DNA of 64,000 bases from Thamnidium elegans (lineage: Eukaryota > Mucoromycota > Mucoromycetes > Mucorales > Mucoraceae). A program made the translations under genes and the position numbers. The notes under the pieces are model-generated. The model was given only the letters and a program-made list of their open reading frames with translations, made no database searches and had not been told where the DNA came from. Where the stretch lies: contig JAIXMG010000001.1 in assembly GCA_025201345.1 (NCBI GenBank), positions 434,001 to 498,000 of the forward strand. The letters run 5' to 3'. Positions 24,501-33,638 of the stretch are shown one piece after another. The first letter of the stretch is position 1. Each line of letters opens with the position of its first letter.

Positions 24501-25141
24501 CAGTAGAAAATCAAGATTTAACGACATTAGATACTAGTGCATTTATACTTTCACCAATTGACGGTTTATATCATTTAGATAAATCAAAGGTAGCACAAAA
24601 AGTACAAGATGACGCAGCAACGGTAGTTGCAAATACTATGAAATTATCCACCAAATTATTTTATACAAGTGATATTGATCATGATGTAGCGATTGTAACT
24701 CTTATGAAGATATTCTTAATTGGTGATAGAGAAGGTAGAATGGCTGGTATGGAAAGTGAAAGAGAAATCTTTTGGGATGATCGAGTGTCAAAAGATATTA
24801 GCCAATGGTTAGATTACCTTTGTAGAATAAAGACCAACTTGGCTGGTCTAGAGAATGCTTGGCGGAGATCATCGGAATATATCCGACAGGCTCAGGTACC
24901 TTTCTTCCAATTTTATCAAGGCTTTGTAGCTCAATATGCAGCCGTATCGTTTGGTCATCACGGGTTTGCGCGCCTTTTGGTTTATCTTGTGACTCAGATT
25001 GATGTTATTGACTATCGACACTTGATATTTAGTGATTACAGAGATATATTACCTACTCTTAAAGTAACTAAAGAACAAGTACCTCCACTTACTGTTAAAG
25101 AATGGGAACAATTGTCAAATGCAGGATTAAAGCTTTTATAA
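21599..25141 (+). CDS. RPAP1: RNA polymerase II-associated protein 1 (RPAP1/Rba50 family)
   Basis: This is a single uninterrupted frame of 1180 residues, the only long intronless gene in the window. The N-terminal third is acidic and repeats a MPTLE motif (residues about 62-87). The RPAP1 N-terminal signature HRSEFKKRLEAE lies near residue 167. The central signature runs from LAWMDNRFLTADIK to KVRFDLQGHVIDQ (about 300-350), followed by GYTLAELFYLARSQVPSQR. The rest is a long alpha-helical repeat region. RPAP1 and its yeast relative Rba50 help assemble and import RNA polymerase II by linking it to its chaperone system. The start at 21599 is the first ATG of the frame and begins with the expected MSRFTRPTF. 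The gene is divergent from ELG1. Confidence 0.92.
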   Translation: MSRFTRPTFNVDDDDLERLQQEFFEKEQMPSAKVYRKSAPIMDKPKRSLFAERLAASEPASEKPVMPTLESAMPTLEETPMPTLEDGSTDHNTRMEEESEYEPVMDPNPEPHVPVTKKMIDLTSLLGKVLGDITEHDVKDVKAPCLPNMQEKKTSRGQKDGFPKPVHRSEFKKRLEAEKNKSKSTRVEQPPQVASQSPALLDNTLFDNENNQRINGMSEQELAEAREEIMSTLSPESIALLMKGLKAKSNKENKEEAKPNKKQEKKVCFEQQVQDKDDLLEMKKQYYADVPAENQKLAWMDNRFLTADIKAQEARRLKELEFESNEAHASEAEKVYRKVRFDLQGHVIDQNKDISVYKGLHHHGDEPEKAGYTLAELFYLARSQVPSQRSMVLTTLGRIIKQAKMHKDQVVWAHVLTVFTSKEHSASIYLRSALDDRNLVVLVSAIDALSALVLDDDENSWEQSLLNANEFNKFLGHLVRPILPPGVNEMKRKGLNDKLTELVDRVRQTSGQNTSTEEEQRDDAALAERDLMRGLIKMDILPRMRYLFTGDLIEMDPVSVERLVRILVRLAEAGQDVCEAIEEEELLEPVILWGLMNTTWPMTDEVQHNKSSYPSLASVRLLTVLAQGSKQIAESIVEKATITLRFLVTSPDAACHSMKQRAYALQLETLKLIRVLACYGFIVPTLEDLHEPVMNWLRACISSQSTELDSMRASTAIGLLEVLLHCAADPHKTTPAHAIDWHQPTSYLFAVTAVLRASRARQDQPLYESALGYLGTWASYLNKFNACTPSDIEEIWKAVIEEDANFESGNSVALGYTTTTHHVLRYIQFIVAYASLKECLYSKDAYKRLLSAQLIHLLKQDYAKDMLSRYAFWLWLKHCKEKEKCWGMSLGLAELESGMRGTHMGIVETWLAQDLLQLCLSTKTLGDLSASLGPFYFEYDENNLAISKSIFELDGRLLKTFMYTRKEPVENQDLTTLDTSAFILSPIDGLYHLDKSKVAQKVQDDAATVVANTMKLSTKLFYTSDIDHDVAIVTLMKIFLIGDREGRMAGMESEREIFWDDRVSKDISQWLDYLCRIKTNLAGLENAWRRSSEYIRQAQVPFFQFYQGFVAQYAAVSFGHHGFARLLVYLVTQIDVIDYRHLIFSDYRDILPTLKVTKEQVPPLTVKEWEQLSNAGLKLL

Positions 25142-25637
25142 TAAAAAAAAAAAAAGTCTATTATTTGTTTATTTATTGACAACAATAACCCTTTACGCGT
25201 CATTGGGTTCACAAGTGTAAGAAGTTTCTTTTCAGAACTGTAAATTCAGAAGATTTTTTTTTTTTTTAGTGTGTAATGATGATATAAAATTAAACGATCT
25301 GCAAGTAATGAATTGTTGTAATAAATATATACAACTCTTTTCTCCTTGCACTTTTACTCCTTTGACACGTGTTTTATAATATGTTTAGGGATAACATAAT
25401 GACCAGACTACTTTTCAATTTATCAGTGTTTAAACTCTCACTGACAACCGAACCGACGGCGTTTAACTTGCCCAATTTGACACACATACATATTACTTGC
25501 ATTAAGAGTTTCTTGGGGGGGGGGAATATATTACTATCTTTGGCTTTGTCTGTGCTTATATAAATACCTAGTTTATTTTTTTTATTTTTTTTTTATCTCT
25601 CTCTTTCTCTTTCTCTTTTATATTTATTAATACAACC
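25142..25637. other. Spacer and promoter of the CxxC-repeat gene
   Basis: This contains the 3' flank of RPAP1, a T-run (25255-25267), a 10-G run (25515-25524), a TATATAAA at 25557-25564, and then a T/CT-rich leader up to the ATG at 25638. No gene is seen. Confidence 0.55.
25557..25564 (+). promoter_or_regulatory. Probable TATA box of the CxxC-repeat gene
   Basis: TATATAAA lies 81 nt upstream of the ATG at 25638. It is followed by a pyrimidine-rich leader, as seen at the other genes here with the same element at nearly the same distance. Confidence 0.45.
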
Positions 25638-26027
25638 ATGAATTATTTTCCATCACCACCAAATTCACCTCATTTAGGAACCTTCAGTCACCAACAACAG
25701 GATCATGTTATGTGTGGTGATTGTAATAAAACTCTTGGTTTAGACTGGTTCTGTTCAGATTGTCATAAAAAATGTAATAGTTGTAATCGATTCCTTGGAC
25801 AAGATGAATACTGTACTCGATGTTGGTCATTTGATTCCAAGAACCAACAATTTTCTCGTAAACTAAATAAATATTATTATTCATCATCATCATCATCATC
25901 ATCATCATCGTCACTTATACCAGACTGCTTAAATACTAGTGATTTCTCTGGTTTACCTACACCTTCCAATTCAACTGGTTCAACTGAACCAAAATTATTA
26001 ACTCGGCCATATACTTATAATATTTAA
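25638..26027 (+). CDS. Small protein with duplicated CxxC zinc-ribbon-like modules
   Basis: An intronless frame of 129 residues that I do not recognise as a named family. Eight cysteines form four CxxC pairs at residues 26/29, 39/42, 46/49 and 59/62. They make two copies of one module, C-x2-C-N-[KR]-x-L-G-x-D-x-[FY]-C-x2-C, separated by three residues (HKK). That spacing would suit two tetrahedral metal sites, most likely zinc. The N-terminus is rich in Ser, Pro, His and Gln; the C-terminal half is disordered, with a run of 11 serines encoded by a TCA repeat (about 25880-25911). There is no signal peptide or membrane segment. A TATA box 81 nt upstream and a pyrimidine-rich leader support expression. 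A role in protein or nucleic-acid binding is possible, but no function can be assigned. Confidence 0.75.
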   Translation: MNYFPSPPNSPHLGTFSHQQQDHVMCGDCNKTLGLDWFCSDCHKKCNSCNRFLGQDEYCTRCWSFDSKNQQFSRKLNKYYYSSSSSSSSSSSLIPDCLNTSDFSGLPTPSNSTGSTEPKLLTRPYTYNI

Positions 26028-26137
26028 CCTTTTTTTTTCCCTTTCTCCTTACTGTATCATAAACCTTTTTTTTTTTTTATCTCCTAACACTCACCCCTCT
26101 TTTGTTTCTTAAACACATAACGTACATAGAAATCATT

Positions 26138-26172
<35 letters not shown>

Positions 26173-27038
26173 TTTATTTAAAAACAAATAAAAAGAATCG
26201 ATTCAAAACGAATAATATGCATATAATGATGAAATTAAACATCTGTATTTACGTTAACGAAAAAACATGTAATATATATATCATGTAATGTAATGTTGTG
26301 TACCGATCATATAAACAACGTGTTCTTGATGTTTGAATTGATGCAACCTACTACTTCTGACACGCATAAAAAAAGATTAGGCTTTTAGATTATCCTCAAA
26401 TTGGACCATTTGTGCATAAATATGGTAAAAATAGATCTACTGTAAAAAAAATGATAAAAAGAGGGGGGGGGGGAGTGCCGTTTTTGACAGTTTTTTTTTT
26501 TTCGTTAGTTTAATTTGTTGATATCACTTCTCGGTAATACCATACTTGATTTGGTATGCCAACACCCTGTTTCAATTCAAGGAGCATTAAGCACTTAAAT
26601 AATATACAGCTTTTATGCATGCTTCATATAGGCCTGCCACACATAAATCTTCTGTGCTGGTATCAACGTTGTCTTCTTCATTATCATAAGCAAATTTATC
26701 TGTTAAAAAAAAAGAGTGAGCTTACAGCTTCGGTAACACTTGTCAAAAATGTTCAGATATGCTCCCATCCGACTTTTATATCGTATAGATATCGAACCTT
26801 TTTTTTTTTTTTGCTTTTATAAAAATTTGACTTCGCCTAATACTTTTCCCATCTTTTTTTCCAATGTGGTAATATTAAGAAATAAACATCATGAACAAGC
26901 TCTACGAACGCAGAATAATCATTATAAGAAATAAGCTCCTTCAAAAAATGTACGTAAAAAGTTGATATTCCGACGGAGTAAAAAAAAAAAAGAAAAGTAA
27001 AATGCCCAACCCTCCCATTTTTTGTTGTTGTTGCAGTT
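26028..27038. other. Gene-poor spacer with microsatellites
   Basis: It holds an AT/AC microsatellite (26139-26173), an 11-G run (26463-26473) and A/T homopolymers. One minus-strand stretch around 26590-26705 reads like an exon with an acceptor-like end but has no recognisable domain. The TTGTTGTTGTTGCAG just before the NPR2 ATG looks like the acceptor of a leader intron. Confidence 0.5.
26139..26173. repeat. Compound AT/AC microsatellite
   Basis: TA repeats followed directly by about eleven AC repeats in the 3' flank of the CxxC-repeat gene. Confidence 0.85.
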
Positions 27039-28742
27039 ATGGAATTTCAAGGGTTTCCTCGTATTCATAGTATATTCTATGCAGTGTTTGATATTATTAA
27101 GGGTACAGTGGTAAAGCACCAGGTCCCTGAAGGAAGCATTACACCTCAATCAACACAAGATGCTTTAAATGAATCCACAAAAACCTTGATCGATTTCGAA
27201 GCGATTAGTGAATACATTATTCCCAAAAAACAATTATATAAACGTCTTGTTACTATATGTACCAATGGATATAAAGTAATGGGCTGTCCTGTGGTTTTAC
27301 ATGATCATGAAAAGTATCGACATTTTAGAAATGAGTTTCGATTCAATCTTTGTTTTGTATTTGAACAAGATGCTGAAACAAGTAGTTATGAAGCTGTTGT
27401 AAGAAAGCTTTCACGAGTATTAGAAGGCTTAGAGGTATACGACTATATATATATATATATTTTATTTTATTTTTTTTAAAAGTGTAATAATAATAATAAT
27501 AATAATAAATCCCAAATTAGTTGGAATGTAACTTTTTATCAAAAGACGTGAGCTCGGAATCACAAACAGTACAAAACGTAATTGAACAATTATTTGAAGA
27601 TTTGAATAGTTACTGTGAATGTCAAGTACCTATAAGTAAAGTTTGTTATAAATAACTTTCTTGTGGATATAGTTTTAAAATAGTTAGTCTAGATACGTTT
27701 AACACTATAAACTTGAAACTATTCCCGACGTATCCAAATCCAAGAACTGTATATGATTATCAAGTCCCTGTTTGTACAGTAGATGTAAAGAAAATGATGA
27801 ACCCTAATTGGGATATTACCGTTCAAAAGGTAGCTAGCCTTATTAATGGCATTAATCATGTAAAACGTATTGCAGAATTAGCCAACGTAAAGGGTGAATG
27901 GGCAAGACAAAGTATGGAACACATGATGTAAGTAAAACTATTTAGTTTCGTGGCTGCAAAAACTTATTTTTTACTTTCAGGTATTACGGATGTATTATCA
28001 TGACAGATATTTTTCAGTATTCTAACGTATATGCAGTGAAGCCCGAAATTACACGTTTATTTGACCCTAAATATGGTCTTGCGCAGGAGTGTCTTCGTTA
28101 TATTATGCTTCCAAGTATACTATTATTTTTTTTATATTTATTATTATTATTATTATTTTAGCTTACCTTTTTTTTTTTTTTAAATAGATGCACCAGAAAT
28201 TTCGGTTGAACGAATCTACGCCTTGTATTGCGGATTAAAATACGGTTTAACAGTAAAAGACTGGATCGAAGAACAACAATTGTCCTCTTTACATATTGAT
28301 GAAAGGTACATACATAAAAACTACTTTTGCCCCTCTTTTTTTTTTATTATTATTATTAAAATGGTTTAGGCGCGTGATATCGTTTGGTGTAATCAAAGGA
28401 TTGATTTACAGAGTTCATAAATATCCGATTCTAGCAAGTACAAACGAAAGCGAAACACAATCCAATAATTTCCCATCCAAAGATCAATACCATTTGATTA
28501 TAAATAAGTATACTGGAGCTACTATTCATCCAGATATTATTCCTTACTTGGATGGTAAACACCACTATGATGAGATTTGTACAAACTTGGAATGTTCGCC
28601 ACAAGAACTAAATGAGCAACTGGGCTGTGGACAACAACAGTTTGATGAAACTCAGCCAAAGCATACAGTAAATACTGTTTACGAAGATGATAAACAAAAT
28701 GAAGGTCAACCTCAATGGTGTGTACAGTTTATATTTAGATGA
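27039..28742 (+). CDS. NPR2: GATOR1/SEACIT subunit Npr2 (NPRL2)
   Basis: Six exons (27039-27434, 27521-27635, 27693-27927, 27981-28114, 28188-28305, 28370-28742) encode a protein of about 456 residues. It opens with the family signature FQGFPRIHSIFYAVFD, then HQVPEGSI. NTINLKLFPTYPNPRTVYDYQVPV follows intron 2. The C-terminal winged-helix end contains PDIIPYLDGKHHYDEI. Npr2 works with Npr3 and Iml1 as a GTPase-activating complex for Gtr1 that restrains TORC1 when amino acids are scarce. The 3' end is ambiguous. As read, the frame stops at 28742. Alternatively a GT donor inside the last Trp codon joins an acceptor at 28833, giving a Trp-rich end (WSDRWLKY) with a stop at 28858. Phases of the other introns all match. 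Confidence 0.9.
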
Positions 28743-28862
28743 GGTTGAATCTTGTGTAATTGGGGTCCGCCTTTTTTTTAAATATAGAAATAAAACTTTT
28801 TTTTTTTTTTTAAAAAAAAAAAAAACGTTCCAGGTCGGATCGATGGTTAAAATACTAGTAAC

Positions 28863-29349
28863 AGTATGGATGTATAATTACCTTTTAAGGTGTTGAATAA
28901 TAATTAAATAGAAGAAAAACAAGTGCTTATTAAATCAATATTAGACTTGATTTGTGGTACGTGAAACCAAAACAATTCAAATTTTATAGTGAAATAGCTT
29001 GCGCTTTCAAGTTAAATATAGTCATTTATGGTCGTACAAGGATCGACCAAAAGGAAAGAAGATCATTAAATTGAACGTCTTAGGTCGCTTGGTTGCTTCT
29101 GCTACTTCTATTGTTTCCATTAAACTCCTTGCCTATTTTTTTTTGTGTGTGTGCTTTGTACCCTCGAGTTTAATATATATATCTTGCCTTTTTGTTCATT
29201 TACTATCTTTTTTTTATCCCTATTTATAGATTTTTTTTTTTTTTCGGTGCCTATATAATCTTTCCCTTATTTTTTCTTTATTATTTTTTCTTTTTTCTCT
29301 CTCTTATATATCTATTCCTTTCCTTTATATTAGATTTTTCTCTTAGACT
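28863..29349. other. Promoter region of the chitin deacetylase gene
   Basis: It is mostly T/CT-rich. Frames here are short and give no recognisable protein. A CTATATAA at 29251-29258 and the long pyrimidine-rich leader before 29350 suggest a strong TATA-type promoter. Confidence 0.5.
29251..29258 (+). promoter_or_regulatory. Probable TATA box of the chitin deacetylase gene
   Basis: CTATATAA lies about 95 nt upstream of the ATG at 29350 and is followed by a T/CT-rich leader. Confidence 0.4.
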
Positions 29350-30861
29350 ATGATTTTCAATAAGACTATTTTGATTGCCACAGCAGTAGCTCTCGTTTAC
29401 TCAGAATCCGTTGCTGCTGCTGCTGCCGCTGCTCCCGCACCTGCTGCACCACCTGCTGTTACTCAATCTTTTGCTGTTCCTACTTCAAACTTTGCTTGGA
29501 AGAACGAGTATCCTTTCGGTTTATCTAAGCCTACGCCTAAGCCCGAATGGCTTGCTTTGATCAAGGATGACCCTGCTATGCAAATTGCTCCTAACGTTCT
29601 TACTGCTGGTAAATAATATATTTTTGCCGTATCAAAAAAAAACATTATTTTACTTACACATTTTATTTTTATTTTTATATATAGATGGTATTATTCAAAA
29701 CGCTGATCCTACCGGTAAAAACACTTATTGTAACTGGACCTGGGATGGTTGTGTTAAGCCTACCGATATCGTTCACTGTACAGAAAAGGATATTTGGGGA
29801 ACCGTACGTTATTTTATTTCTCTTTGAAAAAACAATCAAAATTGTAAACAGTAATATTAATTTTTTTTTTTTTTTTTGTAGAGTTTCGATGATGGGCCAT
29901 ATGAAATTACTCGTGAGCTTTTAGCTTACTTCAAATCTATTAATGTCAAGGTGACTTTCTTTGTTGTTGGTAGACAAGTTATTACTTGGCCCGAGGTTCT
30001 TAAGGAAGCTTACGATCAAGGTCATGAAATTGGTATCCATACTTGGTAAGGACAATAAATTTTTTTTTTATGTGTATACAACAGTTACTAATATTCATTC
30101 TTTTTTTTTTAAAAAAAAAAAATTAGGGGCCACGCTGAATTAACTACCATTACTAACGAACAAATTATTGGTGAATTAAAGTGGACTGAACTTGCCATTA
30201 AAGAAGTTTTGGGTGTTACTCCTCGTTTGATGCGTCCTGTAAGTTACTTGTTAGGGTACATACATATAAAAAAAAAAGACCCCTATTAAACTCTATATAT
30301 ATATATATATATTTTTTTTTTATATAATAGCCTCGCGGTGATATCGATGATCGTGTTCGTTATATTGCTAGCCAACTTGGTTATACTCCTGCCATGTGGT
30401 CTGTCGATTCTCAAGATTGGAGAATTACTGCCGGTGGTCAAACTGAAGCTGGTCTCTTAAACGATGTCAGATTATGGGTTCAAGGTCTTCCTAACTTGAC
30501 CAAGGGTGGTGGAAACTCCCTTATGCATGATTTAAATAACGTTACTGTTGGTGCTGCCCTCAAGGCTTTGCCCATCTTACACCCTGCTGTTAAATTGAGC
30601 CCTGTTGGTGTTTGTGCTGGTTGGGCACCTGGTACTTCTTATATCGAAACTGCTGGAGCTGCTCCTGTTACTCCTGGTGCTGAACCTGCCGTTCCTAATC
30701 CCGATGCTGCTCAACCCGGCGCTGAAAACAACGGTGCTACTAACGGTGGTAATGTCAACAGCTCTGCCAAGGTCGACTCTGAGAGTTCTGCTTCTTCTTT
30801 AGTTAAGAGTCCCATCACTATTGCTCTTGGTGCTCTCGCTGCTTTCGTTGCTGCTTTCTAA
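29350..30861 (+). CDS. Chitin deacetylase (carbohydrate esterase family 4), GPI-anchored
   Basis: Five exons (29350-29608, 29685-29803, 29882-30045, 30127-30238, 30331-30861) give about 394 residues. A signal peptide (first ~22 residues, IFNKTILIATAVALVYS) and an Ala/Pro-rich stretch precede the NodB fold. Motif 1 is SFDDGP (exon 3 start), motif 2 EIGIHTWGH with both metal-binding His kept, motif 3 RPPRGDIDDRVR, motif 4 WSVDSQDWR, and motif 5 LMHDLNN. A Ser/Ala/Asn-rich tail ends in a hydrophobic segment (ITIALGALAAFVAAF), the usual GPI-attachment signal. Such enzymes turn wall chitin into chitosan, which is abundant in Mucoromycota walls. Unusual points are Gly in place of the common Ser in motif 2 and Arg where motif 3 usually has an aromatic residue. 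Codon use is more C-ending than in most neighbours, suggesting high expression. Confidence 0.93.
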
Positions 30862-31211
30862 GTTATCTAAAACCTATTTTTACTATATTTTTTTCTCATT
30901 CTTGCCACAAATAACCCATTTGTCATATTTACAAATAGACAGTGCACTGTATTCTCCATCTTACCCTTATACTTAATGATGTTATTTTCCCCTTTTTAAC
31001 TTTTTTATTATGAAAATATATATAAAAAAACATCCAAGGTTTATATTTGTTTTTTTTTTAAAAAAAAAATATAAACTTTGATGTTCTGTACGATCACCCA
31101 TCATTAGTTTTTATAGCCTTTATTCTTTTTTTTTTTTTTACTATTTTTATTGTTGTGTAAAAATAGAGATCTTTCTATATATACAATTTCTATCGCCTTT
31201 TTATTTTAATC
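30862..31211. other. Convergent 3' region between chitin deacetylase and TIM9
   Basis: AT-rich 3' flanks of the two convergent genes. A near-palindrome at about 31039-31078 (TTTATATTTG, T-run, A-run, TATAAACTTTG) could form a hairpin in RNA from either strand. No gene is seen. Confidence 0.5.
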
Positions 31212-31223
31212 TTAATCTAAATT

Positions 31224-31255
<32 letters not shown>

Positions 31256-31637
31256 GCGATGCTGGGTTCAACTATAGATTTATACATAAATAAATTCGAT
31301 TTTCCGTACAACATAAAAAATAGTTCTACTTACAGCCTCACTAAGTTCAGCAAAACGTGTACTAACGCGCTCAGAATGTTTTAAAAATCTATCAGCACAC
31401 TTTTGAACACAAGCAGCTTCTCTTCCAGTCACTGCCTTTGTTCTAAAGTCATAAGCACACTCTTTAAAACAACGATCAGTAAGTCCAGTGAATAAATTCA
31501 TGAAATCAGAGACCTAATTGTAATTGTTAAATAATCCAACTCTTAACAATTATATATATTTGTAATCCAACCTGCTTTTGCTCAATCAGGGCACGAATCT
31601 GTTCTTGTTCAGCTTGGTTATACTTTGAGGGATCCAT
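31212..31637 (-). CDS. TIM9: Mitochondrial intermembrane-space chaperone Tim9 with poly-Q tail
   Basis: Three exons (31637-31572, 31513-31334, 31271-31212) encode about 101 residues. The core has the twin CX3C motifs of small Tim proteins, CFKEC and CVQKC, separated by 15 residues (AYDFRTKAVTGREAA). It is preceded by VSDFMNLFTGLTD and followed by ADRFLKHSERVSTRFAEL, which match Tim9 rather than Tim10. Tim9 pairs with Tim10 to escort carrier proteins across the intermembrane space to the TIM22 complex. Intron 1 has the less common donor GTTGGA. The third exon adds LNPAS, eleven glutamines coded by a pure CAA repeat, and NLD, an extension most Tim9 proteins lack. If intron 2 were retained the protein would end soon after SEAV, so the tail depends on splicing. 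Confidence 0.92.
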
Positions 31638-32973
31638 TTTTTAATATATATTGTGACAAAGAAAAATTATTTCGAAAAAAGAAGGAGGGGGGGCACAGAG
31701 CAGGGTAGTATCAAAGAGACAGGAAAAAAAAAAGGACTGGGTTTCAAACAGTGATTGTATCCACTAAAGTCTTTTTCGAGTAACAGATCAAGGCATTGAT
31801 ACAATATCATTAAGTTATAAGGCCTGCCCGGTAAAAATAATCAGTGGCAAATTAAAACTTTAGCATAGTATTTAGAGAGAAAGAGAAAAATAAATGCGCT
31901 CATGTTTTTGAATCACCACCTAGTAGAATGACCCGATCTTAATCTTATAATGAATACTTTTTTTTTTATTGCTGTATTAATTAGGTGCAGACTTATCAGA
32001 ACAGTCTAGATTGTTTTTTTTTTTTAGTAGGGAGCGAAGAAAAAGCATTTAGTAGTTATTTCAAAATATAAATAGATTTTATAAATGAATGTATGGAACC
32101 GAAACGTACATAGTTTCGATAAAAACTATACAAATATAACCTCAGAATAATAAAGTATTCTGCTTAGGATTGAATCAATTACGCTTATGACATAGGTTAC
32201 AGTGAATTATCATATATGTACAGTAACCCCGCTCCTGCAGCAGGCAAGGAGTAGCATATATAGAAGAATATGTCGAATAACAATTTATATAGCTAGTTCC
32301 GAAATGCATGTTTACTTCAGTTACTTGCTGTAAATATATATATGTATTGTAATACAAATAGTTTATTCTATTTAAAGTATCATACGAATTAAACTACTTG
32401 AACAATTAGTTTTTACTACTTTTTATACTAACTCATTTAAGCTCTTGTTATACGGAAAGTAAAAAAGACAAATTGTATTCGGATACTTTACTAACTTTTA
32501 TCTACAATATAACTATACAAAATCTAGATAATGAGATAACTAAACAGAATTACGTTATTTTTATAGAAAAAGGCATGTTTAATCCTCCCCCTTTCCCTCC
32601 TTTTTATTTCCGTTACCAAAATGAAACCTCTTGTAAAGTTTATACCAAACACATCTGCACGAATTATCAGATACTTATTAGCCAATTATATTATTAAGCA
32701 GCTTACGAAAAGCATGTAGATGAGATTTATTTATTTGGAGATGATGCTATCAAAACCCTTTTTAAAAAAGGGATTGTGTTGTCAAATTATGGGCAAGACA
32801 AATCGCATAACTATTTAAACAGCCAGGAGGTGAACCCCCCTATTGGTCTACGCTTTTCATAAATTCGAGCTTTAATATCATAGGAGGGGATACTCAACCT
32901 GTAGGTCCAAGATATATTAGTGCCCATATGAATATGAAGTTTTGATCGATAAAACAATCAGCTCGAGTCTAAA

Positions 32974-33004
<31 letters not shown>

Positions 33005-33440
33005 GCCTACTCGAGAAGTTTTTATTTATAGATGTTTTATAATTTTGGTTGACATAAACTAAAATTTACCTGTGCGAAATATGCGTAAAGTAACATCTAA
33101 ACAATCCACTCAAATCATAAATAGTTATATATTTATATCATAATCTATCTTTCGTATGCTTTGATGTATACATCTCGGTCTTACTAGCTAAAGCTTTAGG
33201 TCAATTCACATAAAACGATTTCACACTTTCTATATTTATATTGATTGAACTTGTTGGGTTTTTTTTAAAAAAAAAAGAAAACTTTAGTTCGTATTACGGC
33301 ACACGAACGCATCAGACGGAGGAGAAAACATGACCCACGATATAAGTGAATTATAAGCTTTAATACCATGTGAATATATTTTTTTCCTCTTTTTCGGATA
33401 CGGGTGATGATAATTCTAAAAGTACGTGAGAAGAAAAAAC

Positions 33441-33444
<4 letters not shown>

Positions 33445-33477
<33 letters not shown>
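33445..33477. repeat. AG dinucleotide microsatellite
   Basis: About 16 uninterrupted AG units, the longest simple dinucleotide repeat noticed in the window. It lies about 160 nt upstream of the Dal5-type transporter gene. Confidence 0.9.
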
Positions 33478-33484
<7 letters not shown>

Positions 33485-33555
33485 CTTAACATACTATATT
33501 TATGTAACCAACTTTATACTGTTTTTCTTTCATGCAAAATACGAATTCGTATGCC

Positions 33556-33563
33556 TATATAAA
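33556..33563 (+). promoter_or_regulatory. Probable TATA box of the Dal5-type transporter gene
   Basis: TATATAAA lies 83 nt upstream of the ATG at 33639, nearly the same distance as at the CxxC-repeat gene. Confidence 0.45.
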
Positions 33564-33638
33564 TACTTGGTATTTTACTGATACTCTTTTCGTTTTTGTT
33601 TTTTATTATTATCTCTAAACATTTAAACACTTTAAATA

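Larger units (their letters stand above)
31638..33638. other. 2-kb gene-poor region with a possible coding relic
   Basis: No intact gene is supported. Plus-strand stretches at about 32473-32697, 32698-32862 and 32871-32943 read like protein, but each is in a different frame and ends in a stop. An A-run lies near 32979-33004 and an AG microsatellite at 33445-33477. A TATATAAA at 33556-33563 belongs to the next gene. Confidence 0.5.
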
